Virus record (IMG/VR): IMGVR_UViG_3300025687_005968
Location: 1-20,857 of that record
Reading direction: 5' to 3' (one strand)
From: a virus
Length of the DNA: 20,857 nt
Positions 10,977 through 19,882 of the stretch are shown here, one piece after another (the stretch's first letter is position 1; each line of letters opens with the position of its first letter). A program made the position numbers and the translations under genes. The notes below the pieces were generated by a model. The model saw only the letters and a list, made by a program, of their open reading frames with translations, was not told the origin of the DNA and ran no database searches.

Positions 10977-12802
10977 TGCCTAAGAACACTGATTTAAAGG
11001 TTAATAAGTCTGGAGATACTTACTCTATTTATGGAAGGACTTTTGATGTTAGGGAGATAAGTCCCTTGCAGTTAGAGTTGTTTGCGTGGAGAGAGAAGTT
11101 GGGTGAGAATGATGGGTTTGTGAATCCTGAGTATCACTTTAGGCAGGCGTTTGCGTTGATGTATCCTAAGTTCAAGATGCACAAGTGGGTGGACATGGAG
11201 ATTGAGGCGTATTGCAATTACAAGGTGATAAATGTGATTGGTCATACGAGAGCGAGTAAGACATTCACCTTTGCTTATATTGTGTATTTGGACTATTGTG
11301 CGAATCCTTTTGAGACAATGATAAGTTTGGCAACTGTGACCTTTTCGGGATTGAGGACTCGTATGTGGAGTGATTTGATGAGTGCGGTTGAGCAGTCTAG
11401 GATTCCATCTACGATGTTTAAGATTACGAGTAGTAGTGCTGATATGAGCATTACGAATGCACCTGAGAAGGGTTTGACTAGGGAGCAGAACTTGGCTAGG
11501 CAGAAGTTTATGATTCAAGGGTTGGCTGTGTCGAAGCAGAAGGATAGTGCTGCTAGAATACAGGGTATGCACGCACCTAGAAGAATTGTGGTATTGGATG
11601 AGGCTCAGGGCTTGCCAGATGCGATATATGATGCTGAGAAGAATGCTCAGTCTGCTCCGTATGGTAAGTTTATTAGATTGGCAAATCCAGAGGATAGGTA
11701 TTCTGTGTTTGGTCGTGAGTGTGAGCCAAAGACAGGTTGGGATACTGTGCATGATACTGATTTAGCATGGCCGACAAAGCAGAAGGACAGTATTTGTCTA
11801 CACTTAGATGGTTTTCAATGCCATAATATGGAGTTGCACTACAAGAAAGAGCGAGGAGAGATTACTAAGGAGGAATATGAGAAGAATTTATTACCATTTC
11901 AGCCTACAGCAGAGTATTTCTTAGGGTTAGATCCAGATTCGATAACGTATTGGAAGTTTGGCAAGGGATATTTTCCACCTGATGGGCTGATTACTAAGGT
12001 ATTTAATGATATGTTTTTGGCTTCTGCTGCTCATGATAATGAGAGTTTTGTGTATGGTGGGACAACTATTGCGTGTTTAGACCCTGCGTTTGAGCATGAT
12101 GATTGTGTGCTTCAGATATTTGAGTATGGAAAGAAGCGTAATGGACAATGGCACGTGAATTGTTTGAGTAGTCATAAGATTGTGCCTAAAATTGGTGGGT
12201 TTGGTGGTTCTAAGCCGAAGGATTATCAGATTGCTAAGCAGGTTACTGATATATGTAAGGCAAATGGGATAAGACCAGAGAATTTCATAATGGATAAGTC
12301 TGGAAATGGTAGAGGTGTGTATGCCATTATGCAAGTTGAGTGGGATGGTTCTATTGAGGGATGTGAATTTGGTGGTAAGGCTACTAAGAGGCTACTGAGA
12401 GAGGGTGACGATCAGCCTTGTAATGAGAAGTATGCTTATTTTGTTGATGAGTTGTGGTTTCGAGCAGCAGAATGGATGAGATATGGCGATGTTACAGGGT
12501 TGAACAACATGGATAATGAGACAAAGGACGATTTGAGTAGTCGTTTGTATAATCAGAAGTCTAAGGATAATGACCTATTAAGGGTAGAGAGTAAGAAGGA
12601 CATGAAGTCTCGTATTGGGAAATCACCTGACTTTGGTGATGCTTTTTGTTTATTTGCTGAGTTACTGGCACGTAAGGGGATAATACCTGGGTTAAAGAAC
12701 ACCGATGGAGAGAGAATAAAGTCGAGTAATAAGTCTGCACTTGAGAGAGCAAGAAAAGTGAACGCTATATATGAAGATAGTTTCTCAAGTGCAGCTTTTT
12801 AA
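10976..12802 (+). CDS. terL: Terminase large subunit (ATPase and nuclease)
   Basis: The 608-aa protein has the two TerL domains. ATPase: an unusual Walker A, VIGHTRASKTFTF (Gly89 to Thr96), Walker B RRIVVLDEAQ (Asp208-Glu209) and a following FIRLANPED coupling motif. Nuclease: RNase-H-like strands with Asp368 in IACLDPAFEHDD, Asp439 in NFIMDKSGNG and Asp551/Asp554 in KSPDFGDAF. It cuts and pumps DNA into the prohead with the portal and the small subunit. TAATG coupling to the methyltransferase supports the start. Length fits the larger TerL groups. The Walker A lacks the common GKS/GKT and reads ASKT instead, which occurs in some TerL lineages. Confidence 0.92.
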   Translation: MPKNTDLKVNKSGDTYSIYGRTFDVREISPLQLELFAWREKLGENDGFVNPEYHFRQAFALMYPKFKMHKWVDMEIEAYCNYKVINVIGHTRASKTFTFAYIVYLDYCANPFETMISLATVTFSGLRTRMWSDLMSAVEQSRIPSTMFKITSSSADMSITNAPEKGLTREQNLARQKFMIQGLAVSKQKDSAARIQGMHAPRRIVVLDEAQGLPDAIYDAEKNAQSAPYGKFIRLANPEDRYSVFGRECEPKTGWDTVHDTDLAWPTKQKDSICLHLDGFQCHNMELHYKKERGEITKEEYEKNLLPFQPTAEYFLGLDPDSITYWKFGKGYFPPDGLITKVFNDMFLASAAHDNESFVYGGTTIACLDPAFEHDDCVLQIFEYGKKRNGQWHVNCLSSHKIVPKIGGFGGSKPKDYQIAKQVTDICKANGIRPENFIMDKSGNGRGVYAIMQVEWDGSIEGCEFGGKATKRLLREGDDQPCNEKYAYFVDELWFRAAEWMRYGDVTGLNNMDNETKDDLSSRLYNQKSKDNDLLRVESKKDMKSRIGKSPDFGDAFCLFAELLARKGIIPGLKNTDGERIKSSNKSALERARKVNAIYEDSFSSAAF

Positions 12803-12846
12803 TTTGTTGTTGCAAAAAAGAGTTAATGTAATAAGTATATTGTTTT

Positions 12847-13587
12847 ATGATAAAGATAAAGAAAAGAAATTTAGTTCCTCCTGGGGGTTGGAAGTTTAAA
12901 GACCCTGATTCTGGTTTCTGGCTTGAGGGCAGAAGTATCGAGCAACTGGTTTCTAATGTTATCTTGAGTCGTAAAAAGAATGGATATACTGGCTCTTTTG
13001 ATATTGAAGAGACTGAGCAAGAGGTATTAAAGCAGATTTGTTCTATTATTGGTGAGCCTCATTGTAAAGCAGATGAGGAAATTGTCATGTATGAGGACAA
13101 AACAGGAATTTTCAAGTTAGATAAGATCACTTCTATTGCTAGTGCAGCTTTGGAGATGGCTAAGGGTGAATCGTTGGTAGATGCTAAAGAGTTGGCACGT
13201 AGACAAGCGATATGTAATAAGTGCTTTCTTAATAGACCTGCTAGGGGATGTGCTTGTGCAACGGTTTACAAAATGATAAATGCTGCAATTCCAGACAATC
13301 GTAGGGATGAGAATCTTGAGATGTGTGGTGCTTGTGGTTGTATGATAAATGCTAAAATACAATTACCTATGTCTGCGGTTAATGCAGCGAATAAAGGATC
13401 TAATAATAAATACCCTTCTTATTGTTGGCAATTGGATGAACAATCAGAATTGGATGAATCCAAGGAGATTGAGACTCCTACAGAAGTTAAGGAAGTTGTG
13501 GAGTCAATTGAAGAAGAAACCCCTAAACCAGTTGTTAAGAAAAAAGTTAAGGCTAAGAAAAAAGTAGCTAAGAAAAAGGCTGAATAA
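12847..13587 (+). CDS. Cys-rich (zinc-cluster) protein with lysine-rich tail, 246 aa
   Basis: N-terminus KRNLVPPGGWKFKDPDSGFW is a PPGGW-type domain I recall from uncharacterised phage proteins near portal genes. Residues 123-165 hold CNKC, CAC and CGACGC (Cys123, 126, 135, 137, 160, 163, 165), with Cys65, Cys73 and Cys193 outside: at least one zinc site. The last 20 residues (PKPVVKKKVKAKKKVAKKKA) are histone-H1-like repeats, after an acidic linker. It lies between terL and portal with TAATG coupling to portal, so it is probably a head-assembly or DNA-associated protein. No SD is visible at the ATG, and no upstream alternative exists. Confidence 0.75.
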   Translation: MIKIKKRNLVPPGGWKFKDPDSGFWLEGRSIEQLVSNVILSRKKNGYTGSFDIEETEQEVLKQICSIIGEPHCKADEEIVMYEDKTGIFKLDKITSIASAALEMAKGESLVDAKELARRQAICNKCFLNRPARGCACATVYKMINAAIPDNRRDENLEMCGACGCMINAKIQLPMSAVNAANKGSNNKYPSYCWQLDEQSELDESKEIETPTEVKEVVESIEEETPKPVVKKKVKAKKKVAKKKAE

Positions 13588-15653
13588 TGGATGGAACTAG
13601 CGATTATACAGATGATAATGGAATCATTAAAATTAAGGATGTTGGAGTCGCTAGGACTTTATTTAGACGATATTGGGAAGAGGGAGAGTTAAGAAGAAGA
13701 AACTATACCAAGGTAAGAAACCAATTAGAGGGTGGTTTACCTTATAGTCCTGAGACTCTTAGAAATCGTGGTGAAGCATGGCGAACTAATGTCAATTTTA
13801 GAGATGCTGAGGAGTCTAAGAATAGAGTAATTAAGCCATATTGGGACATGGTAAATAATGTTCCTAGTAAGATTGCGATTACAATTCATAGTCAGTCACC
13901 TAGGTCTGGTATTTGGCAACGTGCTATGGAACAAGCATTTGATATGTTCTATGACGACTGGGGATTGGACTATCAGATTCAATTTAGACTTTGGGTAGAG
14001 GAATATATCAAATTTGGATATGGACTTCCTATGTTTCCTGATAAGAATTGCCCAAAGTATAAGGCTTTGACTGCTGATAAGGTTCATGCTCCTAAGAGAG
14101 CTAGCTTAACTCCAGACAGTTGGGACATCATCATGATTCGTGATGAGTGGTCGATTTCTGATCTTTATAAGAAGTTGAGAAAAAACAAGAACGGTGAGAG
14201 TGAATACTTAGGGTATAACACCAAGGAAATTCAGAGAGTCATTGAACACGCTGTAAAAGGTCATGGAAACAACATTCAATCTGATGATTGGGTGAAGATC
14301 CAAGACGAGATGAAGAATAATGACCTTGGATATTCTGAGCTACAAACTACAGTAGACATTATTCACTTACTTTATCGTGAAGAGAGTGGGAAAGTCAGTC
14401 ATTGTATCTTTGAGGAAAAGGGACAAGCTGATGGTGGTGGGAATCCCATTTATCACAAGGATAAGGATGGGTTTATTTTCCATTCTGAGGAATGCTTTGA
14501 TAGCTTTGAGGAATACTTGGCACCTTTGTATTACGAGGTAGGAAATGGTCAGTTTCATGGAGTAAAGGGATTCGGGATAAAGAACTATCATTTTTCTGTG
14601 CTTCTGAATCGCTTGAAGTCTAATATTGTAGACTCTACTTCAATTACAATGGGATTGAACTTTGTAAGAACTGATAATGCAAACTCAGAGAATCCTCCTG
14701 TAGAAGCCTATGGGCCAGTTAATATTTTCCCTAGAGGGCTAGAGCAAATCAATCATTATCCTAGTGGTAATAATGGATTTAATGCTCTTGAGATGCTTCA
14801 AAACAATCAAGCTGAGAATAATTCACAATATCGTGAGCAGAGGTCACAGATAGCGAATACAAGCACAGCAAAGCAAGCTGAGATATTGGCAAGTATCAAT
14901 CAAGAAATGAGCCAAGCAGATGCTTCTCTTTTCCTTTCTCAGTTGTCTGAGTGTGTTTACGAGAATCAATTAAAAAGACTCCGTAAAAAGGGTAATATTA
15001 ATCCTGCTGCTAAGAAGTTTGTTGAGCGTTGTAAGGAAATGGGAGTTCCAGATGAAATTATTTATAATTCTGAGATTACCGTTAAGTCTGGTGCTAATGC
15101 TAATATGGCAAGCTCATTAGCTCGTAAAGCTATATGGGAACAATTAATGGCTACAGGTCGTCAAATGGGCTTCAATTTCAGATGGATACAAGAGAACTTC
15201 ATAGCTAATACATTTGGGGCACAAGCGGTCAATAAGGCGCTTCCTGTAGATGGAATGAATACTGACAATAACCAAACTCGATTGGCTACTATTGAGAATA
15301 CTCAGATGGCAGATGGTGTGCCGATGCCTGTAGATGGAATGGATATGCACGATAAACACGCAAATGTTCACGTGGGTATGTTCCAGAATATGATGAAGAA
15401 ACTTGAGTCAACTGGAGAGTTATCTCAAGAAGATATGGTATTTATGGATCTTTGTCTTAATCACCTTGATGAACACTTTAGATTCATGGAGATGGATGAG
15501 ACTTTAGAGGCTATAGCTAAAGAGATGCGTGGAAATATGAACAATCTAGTCGCTGCTTATGCTGGGTATAAAAGGCAGGTAGAGCGACAGATGCAAGAGG
15601 AACAACTAGAACCAAATATAAATGCAGAACAAAATCCTAACATACCGACCTAA
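13587..15653 (+). CDS. Portal protein
   Basis: The 688-aa protein follows terL in the expected order and precedes scaffold and capsid. Sequence marks: an N-terminal wing domain with many aromatic residues (ARTLFRRYWEEGELRRRNYT, YQIQFRLWVEEYIKFGYG), a stem-type segment NNQAENNSQYREQRSQIA near residue 410 followed by the helix KQAEILASINQEMSQADASL, and a C-terminal His/Asp-rich stretch HDKHANVHVGMFQNMMKKL (about 585-605) as in portals of podovirus-like phages. It forms the dodecameric DNA channel at one vertex. TAATG coupling fixes the start. The assignment rests on order, size and these patterns and not on a single diagnostic motif. Confidence 0.8.
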   Translation: MDGTSDYTDDNGIIKIKDVGVARTLFRRYWEEGELRRRNYTKVRNQLEGGLPYSPETLRNRGEAWRTNVNFRDAEESKNRVIKPYWDMVNNVPSKIAITIHSQSPRSGIWQRAMEQAFDMFYDDWGLDYQIQFRLWVEEYIKFGYGLPMFPDKNCPKYKALTADKVHAPKRASLTPDSWDIIMIRDEWSISDLYKKLRKNKNGESEYLGYNTKEIQRVIEHAVKGHGNNIQSDDWVKIQDEMKNNDLGYSELQTTVDIIHLLYREESGKVSHCIFEEKGQADGGGNPIYHKDKDGFIFHSEECFDSFEEYLAPLYYEVGNGQFHGVKGFGIKNYHFSVLLNRLKSNIVDSTSITMGLNFVRTDNANSENPPVEAYGPVNIFPRGLEQINHYPSGNNGFNALEMLQNNQAENNSQYREQRSQIANTSTAKQAEILASINQEMSQADASLFLSQLSECVYENQLKRLRKKGNINPAAKKFVERCKEMGVPDEIIYNSEITVKSGANANMASSLARKAIWEQLMATGRQMGFNFRWIQENFIANTFGAQAVNKALPVDGMNTDNNQTRLATIENTQMADGVPMPVDGMDMHDKHANVHVGMFQNMMKKLESTGELSQEDMVFMDLCLNHLDEHFRFMEMDETLEAIAKEMRGNMNNLVAAYAGYKRQVERQMQEEQLEPNINAEQNPNIPT

Positions 15654-15936
15654 AATAATAGAAGGCAATGTATTAACCCTATCAGATAATAAGCGAGATA
15701 AGATCAAGCGATTCCTTGAGAGTCCTGAGATGCTCGATGTGTTAGAATTGGCAAATCAAAGCAAACCTACTGTCCACATGACAGGCTTTGATGTTCAACA
15801 ATGCAATGATAGGTTAAAGGAAATTAGTGGATGGGAGCTATGCGAGGCTGCCATTCTTAACTGTTTAGATGTTTTAAATAAGAAGCAATTAAATCCTCTT
15901 GAAGAAGATTTTGATACAAAAGCAACAGAGTTATGA
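15622..15936 (+). CDS. Small hypothetical protein between portal and scaffold, 104 aa
   Basis: ATG at 15622 lies 32 nt inside the portal gene, and the stop overlaps the scaffold start (ATGA). The product is a mixed helical protein (RDKIKRFLESPEMLDVLELA, FDVQQCNDRLKEISGWELCE) with three Cys and no membrane segment. Similar small genes sit at this place in related phages; a role in prohead assembly is possible. Unknown family. Confidence 0.65.
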   Translation: MQNKILTYRPKIIEGNVLTLSDNKRDKIKRFLESPEMLDVLELANQSKPTVHMTGFDVQQCNDRLKEISGWELCEAAILNCLDVLNKKQLNPLEEDFDTKATEL

Positions 15937-17216
15937 GTGATACAAATACAATAGAACAACAAACTACCCAACCAGAACCAACGCAACAGCAATCGAGCGT
16001 TCCAGACTACATGAAGCCACCTGGTCTTGATGGTGATGGTCTAGCGGATTTGAGTGATGTATTTAATCAATATATGGGTGCAGGTTCAGTAGAGACTCCA
16101 CAAAAGACTATTGATCCTATTGAAGCATTAAAGGGTGAACCTGAGCAGGTAGAGAAACCTAAGCAAGAAACACCTAAAGAAGAAGTTCCTGTTGAATCAG
16201 AAGAGCCACAAGGTCTATTCGATCAACTTCTAAAGAAGAATGAAGCCAAAGAAGAAACTGGTAATGATTCTATCGTAGAGCAAATTAAAGCACCAGAGAA
16301 TCTTAGTGAAGCCTCACTAGAAGGTTGGAATGCTCTAAAATCAAAAGCTAAGGACTTTGAAAAAGAGAATTACGAGTTAAAACAAAAACTTACTGAGTAT
16401 GAGGGTAATCCTGAGCAAGTAAGTCAGTTTCAGTCTCAACTTGAAGAACTTAAAAGAGAGAAACAAGAACTTCTAAATAAGATTGCTCAAAAGGATCTTA
16501 CTGAGCATCCAGAGTTTCAACAGAAGTATCAAGAACCATTAGATAGATCTTTAAGTAGACTTGAATCAGTGTTAGAGGACTCACGTGCTGACGTGAAAGT
16601 TAGCGACCTTCTCAAGATGAATAAGAGAGACTTGGCAGATACGGTAGAAGAAATTACTGAGGGTATGCCAAAGGTTTTTGCTAGGGACTTTGTTGAGGAA
16701 ATTGCGAAAGCGAGAGAACTTTCTAGTGCTAGAGAAGATGCACTTGGTAATGCTTCTCAATTCATTAGTGGGATTGAGGAACAATCAAAGACTCAAGCAT
16801 TCCAAGACTTTAATAAAACTGTTGGTGATTTTAAGAATGAGTATGGAATGATATTTCAACCGCTTAAAGCAACTGGCAATTTGTCTGAAGAACAAAAGCA
16901 CGAACTTTCTACTTACAATAACGCCTTGGCTGAGATTGAAACAAAGGCTCAGAGTTTTGCATTTGGTAAGATGGATAATGCTCAAATGTCTAAGGTTGCT
17001 ATGCAAGCAGCAGCTAATGAGTTCATGGTGAATCATGCTATACCTAGACTAGAGAAGGAATATGTTTCACTATTGGACGCCAATAGGCAAATGTCTGAGC
17101 AGTTGAAGTCTCTGCAAGGATTAAAGCCTAAAGTTGCTCAAACAACTACGAGTGATCCAGGTAAACCTCAATTTAACTCTACAGAGGATTTGGTTAAACA
17201 CTACCTAGGTAGATAA
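15933..17216 (+). CDS. Probable scaffolding protein
   Basis: A 427-aa, very acidic, low-complexity protein directly before the major capsid gene, with ATGA coupling. The N-terminal 110 residues are Gln/Pro/Glu-rich and likely disordered (TEQ- and PEPTQQQ-type runs), residues about 120-190 form a long coil (KAKDFEKENYELKQKLTEYE, QFQSQLEELKREKQELLNKI), and the extreme C-terminus (STEDLVKHYLGR) is a short amphipathic helix like the capsid-binding end of known scaffolds. It should guide capsid assembly and then leave the prohead. There is no visible protease domain. Confidence 0.8.
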   Translation: MSDTNTIEQQTTQPEPTQQQSSVPDYMKPPGLDGDGLADLSDVFNQYMGAGSVETPQKTIDPIEALKGEPEQVEKPKQETPKEEVPVESEEPQGLFDQLLKKNEAKEETGNDSIVEQIKAPENLSEASLEGWNALKSKAKDFEKENYELKQKLTEYEGNPEQVSQFQSQLEELKREKQELLNKIAQKDLTEHPEFQQKYQEPLDRSLSRLESVLEDSRADVKVSDLLKMNKRDLADTVEEITEGMPKVFARDFVEEIAKARELSSAREDALGNASQFISGIEEQSKTQAFQDFNKTVGDFKNEYGMIFQPLKATGNLSEEQKHELSTYNNALAEIETKAQSFAFGKMDNAQMSKVAMQAAANEFMVNHAIPRLEKEYVSLLDANRQMSEQLKSLQGLKPKVAQTTTSDPGKPQFNSTEDLVKHYLGR

Positions 17217-17240
17217 CTTTCCTTATTAACATCCATTGTC

Positions 17241-17273
17241 AAAAGCTCTAGTGTAAAAGCTAGGGCTTTTTTA
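17241..17273 (+). terminator. Rho-independent terminator after scaffold
   Basis: Stem AAGCTCTAG / CTAGGGCTT with one T-G pair, short loop, then TTTTTTATT. It ends the packaging-portal-scaffold transcript and isolates the capsid gene. Confidence 0.8.
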
Positions 17274-17274
17274 T

Positions 17275-17304
17275 TTGACAGATTCCTTGTGCATGATTTA
17301 TATT
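17275..17304 (+). promoter_or_regulatory. Promoter for the major capsid gene
   Basis: TTGACA (17275-17280), 18 nt, TATATT (17299-17304): consensus -35 and a good -10, immediately after the terminator. A second weak -10 (TATAAT) lies near 17464 with a distant ATGACA. Confidence 0.65.
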
Positions 17305-17492
17305 GTCATCGTGCTTATTAAAGGAAGTGGCATACCTTATTCTATTTTATTTTTTATGACTGAGCTTTCATAATACTTATAGAAGAGGTGGTAGCCTTCA
17401 AAAAGCAGTAAATGTCATAGTTTCTGTGTTTGATACGAGAATGACACACTCGATTTAACTTAAACTATAATTTTATTTTTGGAGGACTAATT
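17305..17492 (+). promoter_or_regulatory. Long 5' leader of the capsid mRNA
   Basis: About 180 non-coding bases between the promoter and the capsid ATG. They hold short inverted segments, no gene, and end in the strong SD GGAGGACTAATTATG. Such leaders can raise mRNA stability of highly made capsid proteins. I see no recognisable riboswitch. Confidence 0.45.
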
Positions 17493-18923
17493 ATGCCTGC
17501 ACCTGATTTAACGAATATGACTAATTTATTCGTGGCTTTGAGAGATCAATTCCATGAAAAAATCTTTACACACTATTGGCAAACAGACCCTTATGTCTCT
17601 TTGATTCCCAAGAAGTTTTATAACCCTAAAGAGGGTATTCTACCTACAGTATTAACGCCAACTTATGAGTTGCCACTAGACTATCCTACAGCGATGGCTA
17701 CATTAGCTCGCTCTACAGGAACTGGTTCTGCTTGTGATGTTGACCCAACTGAAGTTGAGTTCGGACATGACGAAAGAACTTTCGGTCTTAAAGTAGATGC
17801 TTGGAGATCACCAGGAATCTGTTTGACTGACCTTCAGTTCGACCATAACCCACTTGCTTTCATCCGTAATGTTGAAGAAGGTTTGATGCAGTATGCAATC
17901 ACTAAGAATGCTGACTGGAATCGTTACCACGCAACAGGAATGGTTGATAATAAAGCAACTATTAAGGGTGCAAACGATATTACTGAAGATGAGAATACTT
18001 CTTTTGACTTCGATGACATTATCTTAGATCGTCAGAATACAGCGACAGGCGGTAGTGCTACTACTGTAGTATTGGATGCAGGTGCAAGTGCCGTAACAGG
18101 AACATACGTAGGACAAGAAGTTCATATAATCAGCGGTACAGGTGCAGGATCATTTGCAACTATTACTGCTTATAATGGTGGTACTCAAACTGCAACAGTA
18201 GCAGCTTGGTCTACAGCTTCAGGTGCAACAGGAACTGCCCCTGTAAGCGGTGATGTATTCCGTATCTTAACTGCTAATATCCCAACCAATACACTGCAAT
18301 GGTCAAATCTTGAGTATTTCTATAATGAGCTTGCTCGTAGAGGTGCAGACAGATATGCAGTAGGTTATGCTGATGGACAACGTGTTTACGCTTTGACTGT
18401 TGGTGCTGAAACTAAATCTAATCTTTTCCTAAGTGATTCTAACTATCGTGAAGATATTCGTTATGCAATGCCAATGGAAAACTTTAGAGCTAGAGGTATT
18501 GACAGAGCGTTAAATGGTTTCATGCCAAATGTAGACCTCTTCCCAATCCGTTTCAATGCAGCAGGACAAAGATTATATCCTTGGATCTCAGCAGCTTCTT
18601 CTGGAACTGGTAAAAAGTATGCAGCTAACCCTAATTACAAACCTGTATCTAAGGGTGGTAAAGCAATCTATGAGACTGCAAATATCCTTACTACTGAGGT
18701 GTTTGAATGTCAGCCAAGACCAATCGGGCAGATTCAATTCAGCAAAGCTAAATTCCAAGCGATTAACTATACAGCAGAGCTTAACTGGATCAATAATCCT
18801 GACAACGGTGACAATCCTCTTGGTAATAAAGGTTACTTTAGAGCAGATTGGCAGTTGGCAGCTATGCCTAAACGTCCTGAGATGGGTTACACAATCCTTC
18901 ACAAGATAGCATCTGAGGTTTAA
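17493..18923 (+). CDS. Major capsid protein with inserted beta domain
   Basis: The 476-aa product lies after the scaffold gene, has its own promoter, strong SD and terminator, and shows the more C-rich codon choice of a highly made protein. The N-terminal part (MTNLFVALRDQFHEKIFTHY, YVSLIPKKFYNPKEGILPTV) and the C-terminal part (RPIGQIQFSKAKFQAINYTA, then NPLGNKGYFRADWQLAAMPK) look like capsid shell. Residues about 184-261 (ATGGSATTVVLDAGASAV, then GQEVHIISGTGAGSFATITA and TQTATVAAWS) form an all-beta repeat-type module that I have also seen on phage tail and capsid surfaces; here it is an insertion. No cleavage site or crosslink residue is evident. HK97-type fold is expected but not shown. 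Confidence 0.85.
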   Translation: MPAPDLTNMTNLFVALRDQFHEKIFTHYWQTDPYVSLIPKKFYNPKEGILPTVLTPTYELPLDYPTAMATLARSTGTGSACDVDPTEVEFGHDERTFGLKVDAWRSPGICLTDLQFDHNPLAFIRNVEEGLMQYAITKNADWNRYHATGMVDNKATIKGANDITEDENTSFDFDDIILDRQNTATGGSATTVVLDAGASAVTGTYVGQEVHIISGTGAGSFATITAYNGGTQTATVAAWSTASGATGTAPVSGDVFRILTANIPTNTLQWSNLEYFYNELARRGADRYAVGYADGQRVYALTVGAETKSNLFLSDSNYREDIRYAMPMENFRARGIDRALNGFMPNVDLFPIRFNAAGQRLYPWISAASSGTGKKYAANPNYKPVSKGGKAIYETANILTTEVFECQPRPIGQIQFSKAKFQAINYTAELNWINNPDNGDNPLGNKGYFRADWQLAAMPKRPEMGYTILHKIASEV

Positions 18924-18999
18924 TCTTAAATCTCGTTCGATTTTGAGAGTATAAGTATGGTTCTAGTTGTATTCTCTTAACTCAACGCATAACTCAATC

Positions 19000-19027
19000 G
19001 GGGAGGTGAAATTCCTCCCCATTTTTT
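19000..19027 (+). terminator. Strong rho-independent terminator after capsid gene
   Basis: Perfect 7-bp stem GGGGAGG (19000-19006) / CCTCCCC (19014-19020), loop TGAAATT, then ATTTTTT. With the promoter at 17275 it frames a single-gene capsid transcript. Confidence 0.92.
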
Positions 19028-19041
19028 AAAAAGGATTTATT

Positions 19042-19587
19042 ATGGCAGGTAACGATAGCGATTACGAACGTACCAATGATGTAGAGTATCAAGACAGTGA
19101 ACTTGGAACACTAAGAAAGATGCTTCAGCAATTGAACGCAATGGCAGGAACGGTTTCATTAGGAGCAAGTGTTAGCCTAGCAAAAGATTCCACATTAACT
19201 GATGTGTATAACAGACTTCTAGCAATCAGAGCAGGAGATGGATCTGAGCCAGTCACAGAACAAGATGATGGCCCTGCCGAGATAGCAACGGTCACGAATT
19301 TAAAAGCAGTCAGCTTAGGTTCTGCACAAATATTAGCAGCAGCACCCGGAGCGAGCTTAAAGGCACAAATTAGAGACTTATTCGTATCAGTTGATACCGA
19401 TTGCTATGTTAGTATATTTTCAACATCTGGAACGATGTTCGTAGGTAATTTAAAGGCATCTAATGGAACAGTTCAGCTTTGTCCACGGCAGGGCTTTACT
19501 ACAGCAGGTACAAATGAAGCAATTAGTATGATCTCCACTTCAGCGAGTGGGACTCATAACACTACTGTAAATTCTGTCTCTGTCTAA
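19042..19587 (+). CDS. Putative head decoration or minor structural protein, 181 aa
   Basis: SD AAAGGATTTATT leads to ATG 19042, 15 nt after the terminator. The N-terminal part is charged and coiled (ELGTLRKMLQQLNAMAG), then AGTVSLGASVSLAKDSTLTD, and the C-terminal 90 residues are beta-rich (LKAQIRDLFVSVDTDCYVSI, GNLKASNGTVQLCPRQGFTT, then ASGTHNTTVNSVSV), a trimer-like decoration or spike-tip pattern. Its place after the capsid gene fits a decoration or head-fibre protein. Family not certain. Confidence 0.6.
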   Translation: MAGNDSDYERTNDVEYQDSELGTLRKMLQQLNAMAGTVSLGASVSLAKDSTLTDVYNRLLAIRAGDGSEPVTEQDDGPAEIATVTNLKAVSLGSAQILAAAPGASLKAQIRDLFVSVDTDCYVSIFSTSGTMFVGNLKASNGTVQLCPRQGFTTAGTNEAISMISTSASGTHNTTVNSVSV

Positions 19588-19880
19588 TGTTTAATATTGG
19601 ATCAATCGTTTCTGCGGTTAGACGTCTAGGTGCATTGACCCTCGAACAGGCGGTCGCTGCCCTCGGCTCCACCCTATGGCTAGACGCTACGGAGACTTAT
19701 GCCAAGAGTAAGGTGGCGGTGGATTTAGTTAATACAAGAGGAATAGCAGCAGTTGATTACCTAGAGTCCATAGAAGGAATAGTGGAAATGGGGCAACTCG
19801 GAGTAGAAATGGTATTTGAACAGGAAGCAGAAACGCAAATTAGTGAACTAGGTTTGGAAATTGTATTTGAGGAAGTTTAA
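19587..19880 (+). CDS. Small structural-type protein, 97 aa
   Basis: TAATG coupling to the upstream gene sets the start. N-terminal amphipathic helices (IGSIVSAVRRLGALTLEQAV, ATETYAKSKVAVDLVNTR), then two short related units near the C-terminus (QLGVEMVFEQ and ELGLEIVFEE), as in phage virion proteins that repeat a QLGVEVxY-type strand. Two nt separate it from the next gene. It is probably virion-associated or a chaperone for the following surface protein. Confidence 0.55.
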   Translation: MFNIGSIVSAVRRLGALTLEQAVAALGSTLWLDATETYAKSKVAVDLVNTRGIAAVDYLESIEGIVEMGQLGVEMVFEQEAETQISELGLEIVFEEV

Positions 19881-19882
19881 TT

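Noticed and set aside
11072-11752. 226-codon minus-strand frame inside terL
   Set aside because: Antisense to conserved Walker A and B coding sequence and composed of His/Ile/Leu/Ser-rich shadow sequence caused by purine-rich coding.
17294-17374. 26-codon hydrophobic frame upstream of the capsid gene
   Set aside because: Its ATG lies before the predicted transcription start of the promoter at 17275 and has no SD.
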